Below are positions 26,003-34,228 of a DNA stretch of 64,000 nt, in pieces. Position 1 is the stretch's first letter. Every line of letters starts with the position of its first letter. The stretch covers positions 496,001-560,000 of the forward strand of contig NZ_JASTLB010000001.1 of NCBI RefSeq assembly GCF_030499535.1. Direction: 5' to 3'. The stretch comes from Streptomyces sp. TG1A-8. GTDB taxonomy: Bacteria; Actinomycetota; Actinomycetes; Streptomycetales; Streptomycetaceae. Below the pieces are notes generated by a model. It worked only from the letters and a program-made list of their open reading frames with translations. It was not told where the DNA came from and did not search any database. A program made the position numbers and the translations under genes.

Positions 26003-27156
26003 TCAGCGGGGTCTGGGCCCGGGACCGTCCTCCTCGCCGGGGTGTTGGAGCGGCAGGCCGGTCAAGTCGGCCGCCCCGTCGGCCGGTTCCGGTTCCGGAC
26101 CGAGCCACTCGCACAGCAGGACGGTGGCGTCGTCCTGCAAGTGGCCGTCGTGGTACTCCAGGACGGCGTGGATGAGGCGGCGCAGGGTCTCGGCCACCGG
26201 CAGGCCGTCGGCGTGGTGGCGGATGAGGAATTCGGTGAAGTGCTCCAGTCCGAATTCGGGACCGCCGGGGCGCCGGGTCTCGGTGGTGCCGTCCGTGTAG
26301 AGCACGATGCGGTCACCGGGCCGGAGTTGCTCCTGGCACACCTTGGCGGGCAGGCGGGGTGGGAGCTCCAGCGGCCGTCCCGGATGATGATCGGCGGGTG
26401 GTGGCCCCGGTTGACCCACTTCAGGACGCCGGTGCGGGTGTCGAGGGTGGCGAGGATGCCGGTGACGTAGCGCCGCCGGCCGTACTGCTCGATGAGGGCG
26501 GCCTCCACCGCCTCGCTCCTGCCGACGAGGCCGGCTCCCCGGCGGCGAGCGTTGCGGCAGGCTCCCGGTGCGAGGGTTCCGGACAGGCCGGCGGCGGTGT
26601 CGTGGCCCATGGCGTCGAAGACCGACAGGTGGACGAGCGGTCCGTCGATGGCGTACTCGAAGACGTCGCCGCTGATCTGGTAGGCCGGTTCCAGCGACGC
26701 GGAGATCGCGACGCGTCCGTCCGCGTAGGAGCGCGGGGGCAGCAGGTTCCACTGCATCTCCGCGGCCAGGCTCATCGGCTGCGCCCGCACCAGTTTGGCG
26801 AGCGCGTCGCTCGTCCCCCGCTTGCTGACGATGATCAGTGCGATGAGGGCGGCCAGCGCCTCCATGTCCTGGCGGGCGCGGGCGTCGTCGCGGTCGGCGG
26901 TCATCCGCAGCAGCCCGATGCGTTCGGTGCCGTCCAGCAGCGGGACCCACCACACGGACACGCCGGCGTCCGCCGGCGCGGCGGGCAGGACGTCGCCGTA
27001 CTGGAAGGCCCGCCCGGCGACCGTCCCCTCGATCTGCAGTTCCCTCCCGTACCGCTCGCCGGACGCCTTGGCCGGCAGCAGTTCGACCGGCATGAGGTGG
27101 CTGGCCTCCAGCGGACTCGCGAGCATCACCCGCCCGTCCTGACCACTGCCCTGCAT
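26003..27156 (-). pseudogene. SpoIIE/RsbU-type PP2C phosphatase with a frameshift
   Basis: Starting at the ATG at 27156 (GGAGG 9 bases before), the frame runs through a GAF-like sensor region and the phosphatase core (AEMQWNLLPPRSYADG, ISGDVFEYAID, SVFDAMGHDTAAGLSG). It shifts near 26371-26380 just after IIIRDG. The true C-terminus, in the next frame, reads LPAKVCQEQLRPGDR, IVLYTDGTTETR and LQDDATVLLCEWLG, including the DG and DD metal ligands. As written, translation ends at 26062 without them. A single-base loss explains it, either a real lesion or a sequencing error. The intact form would dephosphorylate STAS antagonists. Confidence 0.8.
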
Positions 27157-27561
27157 CCGCGCGCGCCTCCGGTCCCACCGGGCGTGTCGGAACGACGCCC
27201 TTCAGCAGTTCTGTCCCACCTGGGCGGCCCCCGCGGCCCCGCCCCGGACGACTACCCCCTGATGCCGACGAAAAGGCGGCCACATCCCGCTCCCCCGGCG
27301 GGAGGGCCGGCCGCGGGGCGGTGAAGCGGTCCGCGGGGCGGTGAAGCGGTCCGCGGGGCGGTGAAGCGGTCCGCGGGTCCGCGGTCCGGTGCGCGCCGCG
27401 GGGCCGGCGGGCGGGGGTGCGGGCTCCGGACGGTGACCATTCGGGAAGGCCCGTCATTTTCACCACGAACGGCAGTAAGGTTGTCACTCCTGGCAGCGAG
27501 GCCTCGCTACCACGTTCTAGCTCGGTGGGGACATGCGCGCCGGTGATGCGGAGGTTCGACT
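27157..27561. other. Intergenic region with tandem repeat
   Basis: About 400 bases without a supported gene. It contains the 20-bp tandem repeat and a less GC-rich stretch (27440-27530) that probably holds the promoter of the following STAS gene. Confidence 0.5.
27311..27377. repeat. 20-bp tandem repeat, 3.4 copies
   Basis: CCGCGGGGCGGTGAAGCGGT is repeated at 27311, 27331 and 27351, plus a 7-base partial copy. It lies in the 400-base gap between the phosphatase gene and the next STAS gene. Confidence 0.9.
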
Positions 27562-27903
27562 GTGCTGGTCGTCACCGAACGCGCGGGGGACCGCGTCACC
27601 GCGGCCCTGCCCGAGGACGTGAGCCTCTTCACGGTGCCCGGCCTGCGGGCGGTGGGCGACCGCATCATCGACGAAGGCTGCCGGCACCTGACCCTGGACG
27701 CCTCCCACACCCAGGACCTGGACTCCACCGGCATCACCGCCCTCGTCACCTGGTACCGGCGCCTGGAGGACCTCGGCGGCACCCTGGCCGTGATCGAGGT
27801 CAGCGACCACCACCACCGCCTCCTCACCCGGCTGGGCCTGCACACCGCCCTGGCCGTCTCCCCCCGCACCGGTCCCGCCGGTCCGTCCCGGCCCGCGAAC
27901 TGA
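27562..27903 (+). CDS. STAS-domain anti-sigma factor antagonist
   Basis: A 113-residue protein starting with GTG at 27562, seven bases after GGAGG. Its core (ERAGDRVTAALPEDVSLF, HTQDLDSTGITALVTWY, LLTRLGLHTALAV) closely resembles the antagonist at 25528-25935, so the two are paralogues. The switch motif is DSTG. It is divergent from the phosphatase gene. Confidence 0.83.
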   Translation: MLVVTERAGDRVTAALPEDVSLFTVPGLRAVGDRIIDEGCRHLTLDASHTQDLDSTGITALVTWYRRLEDLGGTLAVIEVSDHHHRLLTRLGLHTALAVSPRTGPAGPSRPAN

Positions 27904-27969
27904 CGCCACGCCGGTCCGCGCGGGACGGGCGGCGCGGCACCCCCGCGCCGGCCGGGTCCCGGGGACGGA

Positions 27970-28326
27970 TCAGGCGGCACCCAGGCCGGCCCGGGCGGCG
28001 TCCAGGTCCGGATAGTGGGGCAGCACCCCGCCGGTGCCGGTGATCTCCAGCAGCCGCTTCACGGAAGTCCGGGGGGCCACCAGCCCGACGGGACGCGTCC
28101 GCACCGTGCCCAGGAGATGGTTGAGCAGGGCGGAGTCGCAGAAGGTGACCTCTCCCAGGTCGTAGACGAGGGGTCCGGCGAAGGAGCGCAGGGCGCGGTC
28201 GGCGGCGCGCTCGACACCCTCGATGGACTCCAGGTCGAAGGAGCCGGACAGAGTGATCACCCATACGTCGCCGTCGGGCGCTGATGCGGCCACCCCCTCC
28301 GGTGCGGGACCGAGATCAGATGTCAT
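27970..28326 (-). CDS. STAS-domain protein
   Basis: A 118-residue protein from the ATG at 28326. DVWVITLSGSFDLESIEGVE, LVYDLGEVTFCDSALLNHLL and VAPRTSVKRLLEITGTGG give the STAS fold. The switch loop is CDSALL rather than DSSG, so the phospho-Ser is kept but the following Gly is lost. It may therefore be a sensor-like or atypical antagonist. It converges with the STAS gene at 27562. Confidence 0.78.
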   Translation of the reverse strand: MTSDLGPAPEGVAASAPDGDVWVITLSGSFDLESIEGVERAADRALRSFAGPLVYDLGEVTFCDSALLNHLLGTVRTRPVGLVAPRTSVKRLLEITGTGGVLPHYPDLDAARAGLGAA

Positions 28327-28633
28327 GCGACAATGGTCTCCGCAGGTGCGTGCAATGTACAGCCAGCCGACAAAACCGGACACGCTCCCGGAGTTCCGGC
28401 CAGGATGCGCCGCCCCTTCGCCGCCGTGCGATCCCCCGCGAACCGATGACGACCGGCCCCGGTCGCCCTTCGAGCCGTTCTCCCCCGCGCGGACGGGACA
28501 CGCCAAGCCGCCGCGGCGGCGGCCGCGTGCGGCGGGAGCCCGGAGACCACGAGCGACGCGCCGGGGCGCGCGGGACCGCGTCCGTGGACGAGTCGGCACG
28601 TCAGGCGGAGCCCGCGGCTGCGGACGGGTGCCC
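28327..28633. other. Intergenic, no gene seen
   Basis: About 305 bases. The first 60 are less GC-rich and should carry the promoter of the leftward STAS gene. Nothing else is recognised. Confidence 0.5.
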
Positions 28634-29098
28634 TCAGGCCCGGACGCGGTCCTGCGCGGCACCGGTGCCGTCCGTGCCCGCGACCGGCTGGAGTTCGCTG
28701 GTGCAGTGCCCGCACCGCCGGGCCCGGACCGGGACCGGATTGAGGCAGGCCGGGCAGTCGCGTTTGTCGGCCTGGACGTCCTGGTGGGGCGCGAACCGCT
28801 CGTGCAGCTTGTTCACGGGCAGCACCACGAGGAAGTACAGGGCGCAGGAGACCAGCAGGAAGCTGACCACCGCGTCGACGAAGGCGCCGTAGGGGAAGAC
28901 CGTCCGGCCGACCGTGAACGTCTTGCGGTTGAACTCCCCCGTCATCCCCGCGGCCAGCCCCACGACCGGGGTCAGGAACGCCCGTACGAATCCGTTGACG
29001 ACGGCGGTGAAGGCCGCGCCGATCACGATGCCGACGGCCAGGTCGACGACGTTCCCGCGCAGCACGAAGCTCCGGAACCCCTTCAGTAGGTCCTTCAC
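28634..29098 (-). CDS. mscL: Large-conductance mechanosensitive channel MscL with C-terminal zinc ribbon
   Basis: A 154-residue channel starting with GTG at 29098 (VKDLLKGFRSFVLRGNVVDL). TM1 is VVDLAVGIVIGAAFTAVVNG and TM2 is FVDAVVSFLLVSCALYFLVV, both at the usual positions. It releases solutes when the membrane is stretched. In place of the usual cytoplasmic helix bundle, the tail carries DCPACLNPVPVRARRCGHCT, a CxxC...CxxC zinc-ribbon-like module that is frequent in actinobacterial MscL. Longer upstream frames are rejected. Confidence 0.92.
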   Translation of the reverse strand: MKDLLKGFRSFVLRGNVVDLAVGIVIGAAFTAVVNGFVRAFLTPVVGLAAGMTGEFNRKTFTVGRTVFPYGAFVDAVVSFLLVSCALYFLVVLPVNKLHERFAPHQDVQADKRDCPACLNPVPVRARRCGHCTSELQPVAGTDGTGAAQDRVRA

Positions 29099-29324
29099 CG
29101 GCCACTTCCCCTTCCTGTCGGCTCCCCCTCGACGCGCACGGACCGGCGGACCGTCCGGTGCCGGACACCGGCGGCCACACGGCCGCTCCTCCCCCGTTTC
29201 CCGTCCGGCGGCGGGCATGCTTGGCACCACCCGGCCCGAAGGCTTGTGGGGTCCGCCTTGCGGGCAAGCGGAAGCGCAGGGGAACCCCGGTAGTTCGAGA
29301 GCACGGTCACGAAGGAGGTCGGCA

Positions 29325-29471
29325 ATGGTGTGGTGGGGCTGGATGGTCCTGCTCGTCGCGGTGATCGGACTGGCAGCCGCGGCGACGCTGGTGGTTCAGG
29401 CCAAGCGCCGTGCCGGTACGGTCATCGCGGTGCGCGGAGGTCGCAGGTCGGGCCGGGGAGGTGTGCGGTGA
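29325..29471 (+). CDS. Short membrane-anchored peptide
   Basis: A 48-residue peptide after GAAGGAGG with one strong helix (WGWMVLLVAVIGLAAAATLV) and a basic Arg/Gly tail. The stop overlaps the next start as GTGA, so it is translationally coupled to the PRC-barrel gene. The family is not known. Confidence 0.6.
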   Translation: MVWWGWMVLLVAVIGLAAAATLVVQAKRRAGTVIAVRGGRRSGRGGVR

Positions 29472-30073
29472 CGTCACTGGTGCTCGCCTCCGAGCTGACC
29501 AAGCGGGTGGTCGTGACCCTGGGCGGCGAGGCGGTGGCGCAGATCAAGGACACCGTCTTCGACGCCGGGGCGGGCCGCGTCACCGGGTTCACCCTCAGCG
29601 GGCGGGGCCTGCTGTCGGGTCCGCTGAAGCAGGCCCTGCCGTTCTCCGGGGTGCACGCCGTGGGCCCCTCGGCGGTGATGATCCCGAGCGAGGCCGTCCT
29701 GGAGGACCGGGACGCCGTCGTGCGGTCCGGTGACGCCGGACACGGCCAGGTGATCGGCGCGCCGGTGGTCACCGACGAGGGCACCGAAGTGGGCACCGTG
29801 CGGGACGTGGTGATCGAGGCCGGCACCGGTGGACGGGTGATCGGCTTCGAGATCGCCGCCAACGAGAACCTGGACCGCCGCCAGCGCAAGGTGTTCATCC
29901 CCCGCGGACAGACACTGTCCGTCTCCGGTCAGGCCCTGGTCGTCCCCGCGCGGGCCAGCCACTTCGTCGCCGAGGACCTTCCCAGCTTCGGCGCCCAGGT
30001 CGAGGCCTTCCACGCGCAGACCGGCCGGCCGTACGCGGACACCCGCTCCCCCGTCGAAGGAGGCCTCGCATGA
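29468..30073 (+). CDS. PRC-barrel domain protein, two domains
   Basis: A 201-residue protein starting at GTG within GTGA. Two PRC-barrel units are seen: LASELTKRVVVTLGGEAVAQ to about residue 80, and VIGAPVVTDEGTEVGTVRDV from about 95. This fold is found in photosynthetic reaction-centre H subunits, RimM and small stress proteins. There is no signal or membrane segment. ATGA overlap with the next gene. Confidence 0.8.
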   Translation: MTSLVLASELTKRVVVTLGGEAVAQIKDTVFDAGAGRVTGFTLSGRGLLSGPLKQALPFSGVHAVGPSAVMIPSEAVLEDRDAVVRSGDAGHGQVIGAPVVTDEGTEVGTVRDVVIEAGTGGRVIGFEIAANENLDRRQRKVFIPRGQTLSVSGQALVVPARASHFVAEDLPSFGAQVEAFHAQTGRPYADTRSPVEGGLA

Positions 30074-30501
30074 TGCTCTTCACACAGGCCCGGGGTCTTC
30101 CGGTGATCACCGCCGAGGAGGCGGTGACCCTGGGCACGGTGAAGGACCTGACCATCGACCCCCACACGCGCGGCATCGCCCGGCTGCGCCTGTCCGGGGC
30201 GGCGAAGGACGCCGCGGTCGTCGACTGGCAGTCGGTGGAGGCGGTGGGGCAGGACGCCGTGATCGTGCGCTCCGGTTCCGCCGCCGGGCTCGGCGCGAAG
30301 GACGCGCCGGAGCACCACGAGGCCGTCGGGAGCCGGGTCCTGACCGAGTACGGCGCCGAGCACGGCACCGTCAAGGACGTCGCCTTCGACCCCGTGTCGG
30401 GGCGGGTCCTGACCCTGTACACGGCGCTCGGTGACATCCCGGGGGAGCGCCTCATCGGCCTCGGCTCGTACGCCGTCGTCGTCCACGCCGAGCGCCCCTG
30501 A
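30070..30501 (+). CDS. PRC-barrel domain protein
   Basis: A 143-residue paralogue of the upstream protein, starting at ATG in an ATGA overlap. It also has two barrel halves (LPVITAEEAVTLGTVKDLTI and GSRVLTEYGAEHGTVKDVAF). The three genes 29325-30501 form a compact operon ending in a strong hairpin. The role is unknown. Confidence 0.8.
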   Translation: MMLFTQARGLPVITAEEAVTLGTVKDLTIDPHTRGIARLRLSGAAKDAAVVDWQSVEAVGQDAVIVRSGSAAGLGAKDAPEHHEAVGSRVLTEYGAEHGTVKDVAFDPVSGRVLTLYTALGDIPGERLIGLGSYAVVVHAERP

Positions 30502-30530
30502 GACCCCGAGCCCCGGCGGCCCACGGAAAA

Positions 30531-30575
30531 CGGCCGGCCGGGCCGGCGCCCTCGCGGCGCCGGCCCGGCCGGCCG
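30531..30575. terminator. Strong hairpin terminator after PRC-barrel operon
   Basis: A perfect 20-bp stem (30531-30550 with 30556-30575) and a CTCGC loop, with an AAAA on one side and a TT on the other. Confidence 0.85.
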
Positions 30576-31089
30576 TTCCGCGGTCCCCCCTCCCGGTCCG
30601 CCGCCCGGTCCGCCGGGTGACCGGCGACCGGTGTCCGGGCGGCCCGGTGCGCGTGCGCCGCGCCCGGGCCGGTGCCGGGACGCCCGGTTCCGTGAGCGGG
30701 CCGCGCACGCGGCCTGCGGCCCCGTTCCGCAGCGACCGCACGGCGCCGCAACCCGCGGTGACGGCCGCCGCCGAGGTCCGCGCGGTCTCGGTGCCGAGGG
30801 GCCTCGGCCCCGGGCGGAGACGCCGGCGTCGGCCTCCTCCGTGGTTCCGGCGCCCGTGCCGGACCGGAGCGCGAGCGGCCCGGCTCCGCCGGGACGGGAT
30901 GCGGCAACTGTTGACATGGGCATGCGCTACCTCCATGCTCCTGCTCATTGTTTCCGTTCCTCTGGACGCGCCACCCCACTCGCGCTCCCCTTCGCACCGT
31001 TGCCCGAGTGCTCCCGTTCTGCGCCCAGTGAAGCGGGACTTTCCCCCACACCGCTCCGGCCTCCCCGTCGGAGCACAGGAAGGACAACG
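30576..31089. other. Upstream region of the serine protease gene
   Basis: About 515 bases without a supported gene. The first 330 bases are very GC-rich and featureless. The last 180 are less GC-rich and contain a TTGACA promoter element. Confidence 0.5.
30911..30939 (+). promoter_or_regulatory. Likely housekeeping promoter of the serine protease
   Basis: A perfect TTGACA (30911-30916), 17 bases, then CATGCT (30934-30939), a weak -10. It lies about 150 bases before the start codon, so a 5' leader of some 145 bases is implied. Confidence 0.5.
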
Positions 31090-32115
31090 TTGTCAGCTCT
31101 CCCTGCCAAGCGTCTGGTCGCCCTGGGCGCCGCGCTCGGTTCCCTCGTCCTCGCCAGTGCCACGGCCCAGGCCGCCGGGCGGCCCGCCCCCATTCCGTCG
31201 GCCCGGACGGTCAGTGCCGCCCAGCAGTCGGCGGCGCTGGCGTTCTGGACTCCGGAGCGCCTGGCCCACGCCGTCGACCTGGACGCCGCGGTGCACGCCG
31301 GCCCGGCGCCGCGGGGGTCCGGCGCCGCCGGTGCCGCTCCCCGGCGGGCGCTCGAGCCCACCTCGGTCCCCGCGGCGATGCCCAAGGACGAGGCGGCCCG
31401 CAAGGCGGTCGCCGCCTCCCCGCGCGTCGCCGAATCCTCGCCCCAGCGCTACACGGGCGGCGGCCTGATCAGGACCACCGCGGGGAAGGTGTTCTTCTAC
31501 AACCCCAAGACCGGCGGCTCCTACGCCTGCAGCGGCGACGCGGTCAACAGCGGCAACAAGTCCGTCGTCGCCACGGCGGGCCACTGCGTGGTCGACACCG
31601 ACGGCACGGCCTACCAGAACTGGGTGTTCATCCCCGCCTACGACCACGGCAACCGGCCCTTCGGCACCTTCGCCGCGACCTCGCTGCACTGGGAACCGCA
31701 GCGCATCGGCGACGCCGACGCGGCCTGGGACGCGGCGTTCGCCACGGTCGGCACGGTCGGCGGACGCACGCTGGTCGACACCGTCGGCGGCCAGGGCATC
31801 GGCTTCGACCAGGCTCCGGGGCAGTACGTGTACTCCTTCGGCTACGGCGGCTCCGCGGCCGAAGGCGGCGGGGAACAGATGAACTGGTGCGCCGGCACCG
31901 AGGTGTTCCAGACCGGGCACGCAGGCGGCGGCGTCTGGGGCATCGACTGCGTCCAGACCGGCGGGTCGAGCGGCGGCCCCTTCCTGGCCCGCTTCGACAC
32001 CGGGAACGGGACCGGCATGCAGATCGGCAACATCAGCATCAGCGTCGGCTCGTACGAGTACCACCCGTACTACGGGCGCGAGGCCGCCGGCGCCTACAAC
32101 GAGGCGGCGCGCTGA
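31090..32115 (+). CDS. Secreted trypsin-like serine protease (S1, V8-like)
   Basis: A 341-residue protein starting with TTG at 31090 behind AGGAAGGA; no better start is in frame. The signal peptide ends near AQAAGR, followed by a pro-region of about 100 residues. The catalytic triad is seen as TAGHCV (His), DAAWDAAF (Asp) and GGSSGGPF (Ser), the pattern of bacterial S1B/glutamyl-endopeptidase-like enzymes. GGSYACSGDA and MNWCAGT give likely disulphide cysteines. It should act outside the cell on proteins; the cleavage preference cannot be read. A lectin-like remnant follows. Confidence 0.88.
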   Translation: MSALPAKRLVALGAALGSLVLASATAQAAGRPAPIPSARTVSAAQQSAALAFWTPERLAHAVDLDAAVHAGPAPRGSGAAGAAPRRALEPTSVPAAMPKDEAARKAVAASPRVAESSPQRYTGGGLIRTTAGKVFFYNPKTGGSYACSGDAVNSGNKSVVATAGHCVVDTDGTAYQNWVFIPAYDHGNRPFGTFAATSLHWEPQRIGDADAAWDAAFATVGTVGGRTLVDTVGGQGIGFDQAPGQYVYSFGYGGSAAEGGGEQMNWCAGTEVFQTGHAGGGVWGIDCVQTGGSSGGPFLARFDTGNGTGMQIGNISISVGSYEYHPYYGREAAGAYNEAAR

Positions 32116-32217
32116 CGCGGGACCCCCCGCCCGCACCGCCCGGCCCCGCCCCCCGCACCGCATCCAGGCGCCCGCGCACCCCGGCGGGCGCCCCCTTCCC
32201 CCTCCGCGGAGAGCCGC

Positions 32218-32549
32218 ATGCCGCTCGACCGGCGCCAGTTCCTCGGCCTGACCAGCACGTGGTCGAACCGCTGCAGACGAGTCCGGCACCGAACACCCAG
32301 CCGGTGGAGACGGTCACGCCGATCCCGCTGGGTGCGGCGCGGTTGCGCATCTCGGCCTTCCCGCTCGCCTCCGCGTCCGGCACCCGGTGGCACGCGGCCG
32401 GGGCGTTCTTCCGGCTGGCCAGCCGCCGCAGCGGCAAGGTCCTCGGCGTCCACCTGATGTCCCACGACGACAGCGCCCCGGTCGTGCAGTCCGCCGACAA
32501 CGGCACCGCCGACACCTCTGGCGCCTGCTATAGGCCCGCGCCGCGGTGA
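32218..32549 (+). pseudogene. Remnant of a Tat-exported protein with a ricin-type lectin domain
   Basis: MPLDRRQFLGLTSTW (32218) is a Tat-like start (RRQFLG). The frame then changes, and from about 32310 reads IPLGAARLRISAFPLAS and FFRLASRRSGKVLGVHLMSH, DDSAPVVQSADNGTADTSG. 'SGKVLGV...D.APVVQ...NGTAD' is the ricin B/CBM13 carbohydrate-binding pattern. The catalytic part is absent and the frame is broken, so only the two ends of a larger secreted protein remain. Confidence 0.55.
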
Positions 32550-32763
32550 GGCGCCGCGGTGCCTCCGGCGCCGTCCCGGCGGGCCGGGCGCCCGCGGGCC
32601 CGCAGCGGTGTGCCGTGCGTACGCGCACGGGTGCCCCGGCCGGCGGAGGGTTCCGCCGGCCGGGGCACCCGGTCCGCTCGTTGCCGGCACGAGGCGTGCC
32701 CCGGGGGCCGGCCGGGCGGGGAAGGGCCGGGGGGACACGGCCACCGCCCCGCGGGTGGAGCGG

Positions 32764-33213
32764 TCAGATGCGGGAGCGGTCGGTGCGGCGGCTCAGCAGG
32801 AAGGCCAGGGCGATCATGCCGATGCCGAGGACGAAGTGCAGCCAGTTGTCGGCGGTGTTCAGCGGGATGAAGTTGGCGTCACTGCCGTGGCTGATGATCA
32901 GGCCGTAGATCCACAGCACCAGGTAGATGGCGCCGCCTCCCATCAGGTAGGCGTAGGCGCCCGAGGCGGTGCGGGCCATGGCCAGACCGGCGACGCCGAA
33001 GGCGAGGTGGACCAGGTTGTGCAGGATGGAGATCTGGAAGATGCCCAGCAGCTTGGCGCCGGAGGTGTGGGTGGCGAACTCCATCGAGCCGTAGTGCGTG
33101 GTGATACCGGGAATGAACCCCAGCACACCGACCAGCAGGAAAACCGCGCCGACCAGCAGAGCGGCTTGCTGGATCCGGGTTCGGTCGGTCGCGGGACGTG
33201 TATGCGTGGCCAT
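32764..33213 (-). CDS. DUF4383 membrane protein
   Basis: A 149-residue protein starting MATHTRPATDRTR (ATG at 33213, GAAGGA upstream) with four membrane helices. LLVGAVFLLVGVLGFIPGIT, then LLGIFQISILHNLVHLAFG with its conserved His, and NWLHFVLGIGMIAL are the DUF4383 hallmarks. It is widespread in actinomycetes and often stress-induced; its function is not assigned. A possible stress-sigma site lies upstream at 33277-33301. Confidence 0.85.
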   Translation of the reverse strand: MATHTRPATDRTRIQQAALLVGAVFLLVGVLGFIPGITTHYGSMEFATHTSGAKLLGIFQISILHNLVHLAFGVAGLAMARTASGAYAYLMGGGAIYLVLWIYGLIISHGSDANFIPLNTADNWLHFVLGIGMIALAFLLSRRTDRSRI

Positions 33214-33276
33214 GGCGGCATCCTTCACTCGTGCGCTCTACGAACGAGCCCGTGCGGGCGTGCTCTTGGGCGTCGT

Positions 33277-33301
33277 GTACCACACTGGTCCGAGGTCATA
33301 C
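33277..33301 (-). promoter_or_regulatory. Possible sigma-B-type promoter of the DUF4383 gene
   Basis: On the minus strand GTAT, 15 bases, TGGTAC differs by one base from GNNT-N15-GGGTAC and ends 64 bases before the start codon. Confidence 0.3.
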
Positions 33302-33382
33302 TCCGGCGCGCGGAGCCTTTTCGGCCCGCCGGCCGCGGTGGTGCCGCAGCGGGCGTGCCGGTGGTCACCTCGGCAGCGGGGG

Positions 33383-33952
33383 TCACCGGAACAGCGGGGT
33401 GGCGGAGCGGGCGTGCTCCCAGAAGCCGTGCATCTGCTCGAAGGGACGCTGCTGCTCGCCGTGCAGTGCGTTCAGCACGACCAGGCATCCGGTGAGGGCG
33501 GGCACCGCCCACTGGAAGCAGACGAGCTGGCGCGCGGCCTTGGCCGTGTCGATGGGGTGCTGGGCGGCCTTCTCCAGGTCCTGGGGGTCGGAGGAGGAGG
33601 CCAGCTCGATCTTCTTGCCCAGGACGCGGGCGTAGGCGGTGGCGGCCAGGGCCGCCGCGGTGACGGCGGTCTTGGCCGTGGTGGAGGCGGCCACGCCCTT
33701 CTGCCCGGTGATCCGGTGGGCGTTCACCGCGAGCAGTCCGCCGCCGCCGAACAGGTGTGCGCCGATGGCGGCGGCGTTGACCGGGGTCCACTTCGCCCAG
33801 CCCGACGAGGAGATCCGCGCCACGGCGGTTTCCGAGCCGCCCTGGTCCTTCGCCGCCCCGTTGAGGCCGACCGCGCCCATCAGGGAGCCGCCGAACCACG
33901 TTGCGAGGCCCACGTCGTGCAGGCTGCGGATGACGGTGTTGCGTCCGGACAT
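33383..33952 (-). CDS. Conserved-type membrane-associated protein
   Basis: A 189-residue protein starting MSGRNTVIRSLHDVGLATWF (ATG at 33952, AAAGGAG upstream). It has three to four hydrophobic helices with LATWFGGSLMGAVGLNGAA near the start and QLVCFQWAVPALTGCLVVLN late. The early His-Asp-Gly pattern is conserved-looking, but no domain with a known function is recognised. It is leftward and separate from the DUF4383 gene by about 170 bases. Confidence 0.65.
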   Translation of the reverse strand: MSGRNTVIRSLHDVGLATWFGGSLMGAVGLNGAAKDQGGSETAVARISSSGWAKWTPVNAAAIGAHLFGGGGLLAVNAHRITGQKGVAASTTAKTAVTAAALAATAYARVLGKKIELASSSDPQDLEKAAQHPIDTAKAARQLVCFQWAVPALTGCLVVLNALHGEQQRPFEQMHGFWEHARSATPLFR

Positions 33953-34113
33953 GGCTGTGCTCCTTTGCCAGGGGTGAGGTGAGCCGACAGGGGTGTCGAG
34001 CACTCCTCCACCCTCGCCGGACCGCGCCCCCACCGCTATCGCTGCTGGTCCAGACGGGCTCCGGCGGGTGAGCGGCGACCGGCCCGCCCAGCGGCGCGCA
34101 CGCCCTCGACCTG

Positions 34114-34141
34114 TCGGTACGAAAAATCTCGGTACGAAAAA
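34114..34141. repeat. Two 13-bp direct repeats, 15-bp period
   Basis: TCGGTACGAAAAA occurs at 34114-34126 and 34129-34141, about 90 bases before the envelope operon start. The A-runs are exceptional in this genome and are probably a regulator site or an UP-like element. Confidence 0.65.
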
Positions 34142-34228
34142 CCGATGGGGCGGATTTATGTGTCAATTTCGGCCAGCTCGTTACTCGTCAGTGAGACGAC
34201 AGCACTTCGGTGCCGAGGAGGATCACTG

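Noticed and set aside
28323..29267. Minus-strand 314-codon frame around MscL
   Set aside because: Out of frame with mscL and Arg/Pro-rich; shadow of the channel gene and its flanks.
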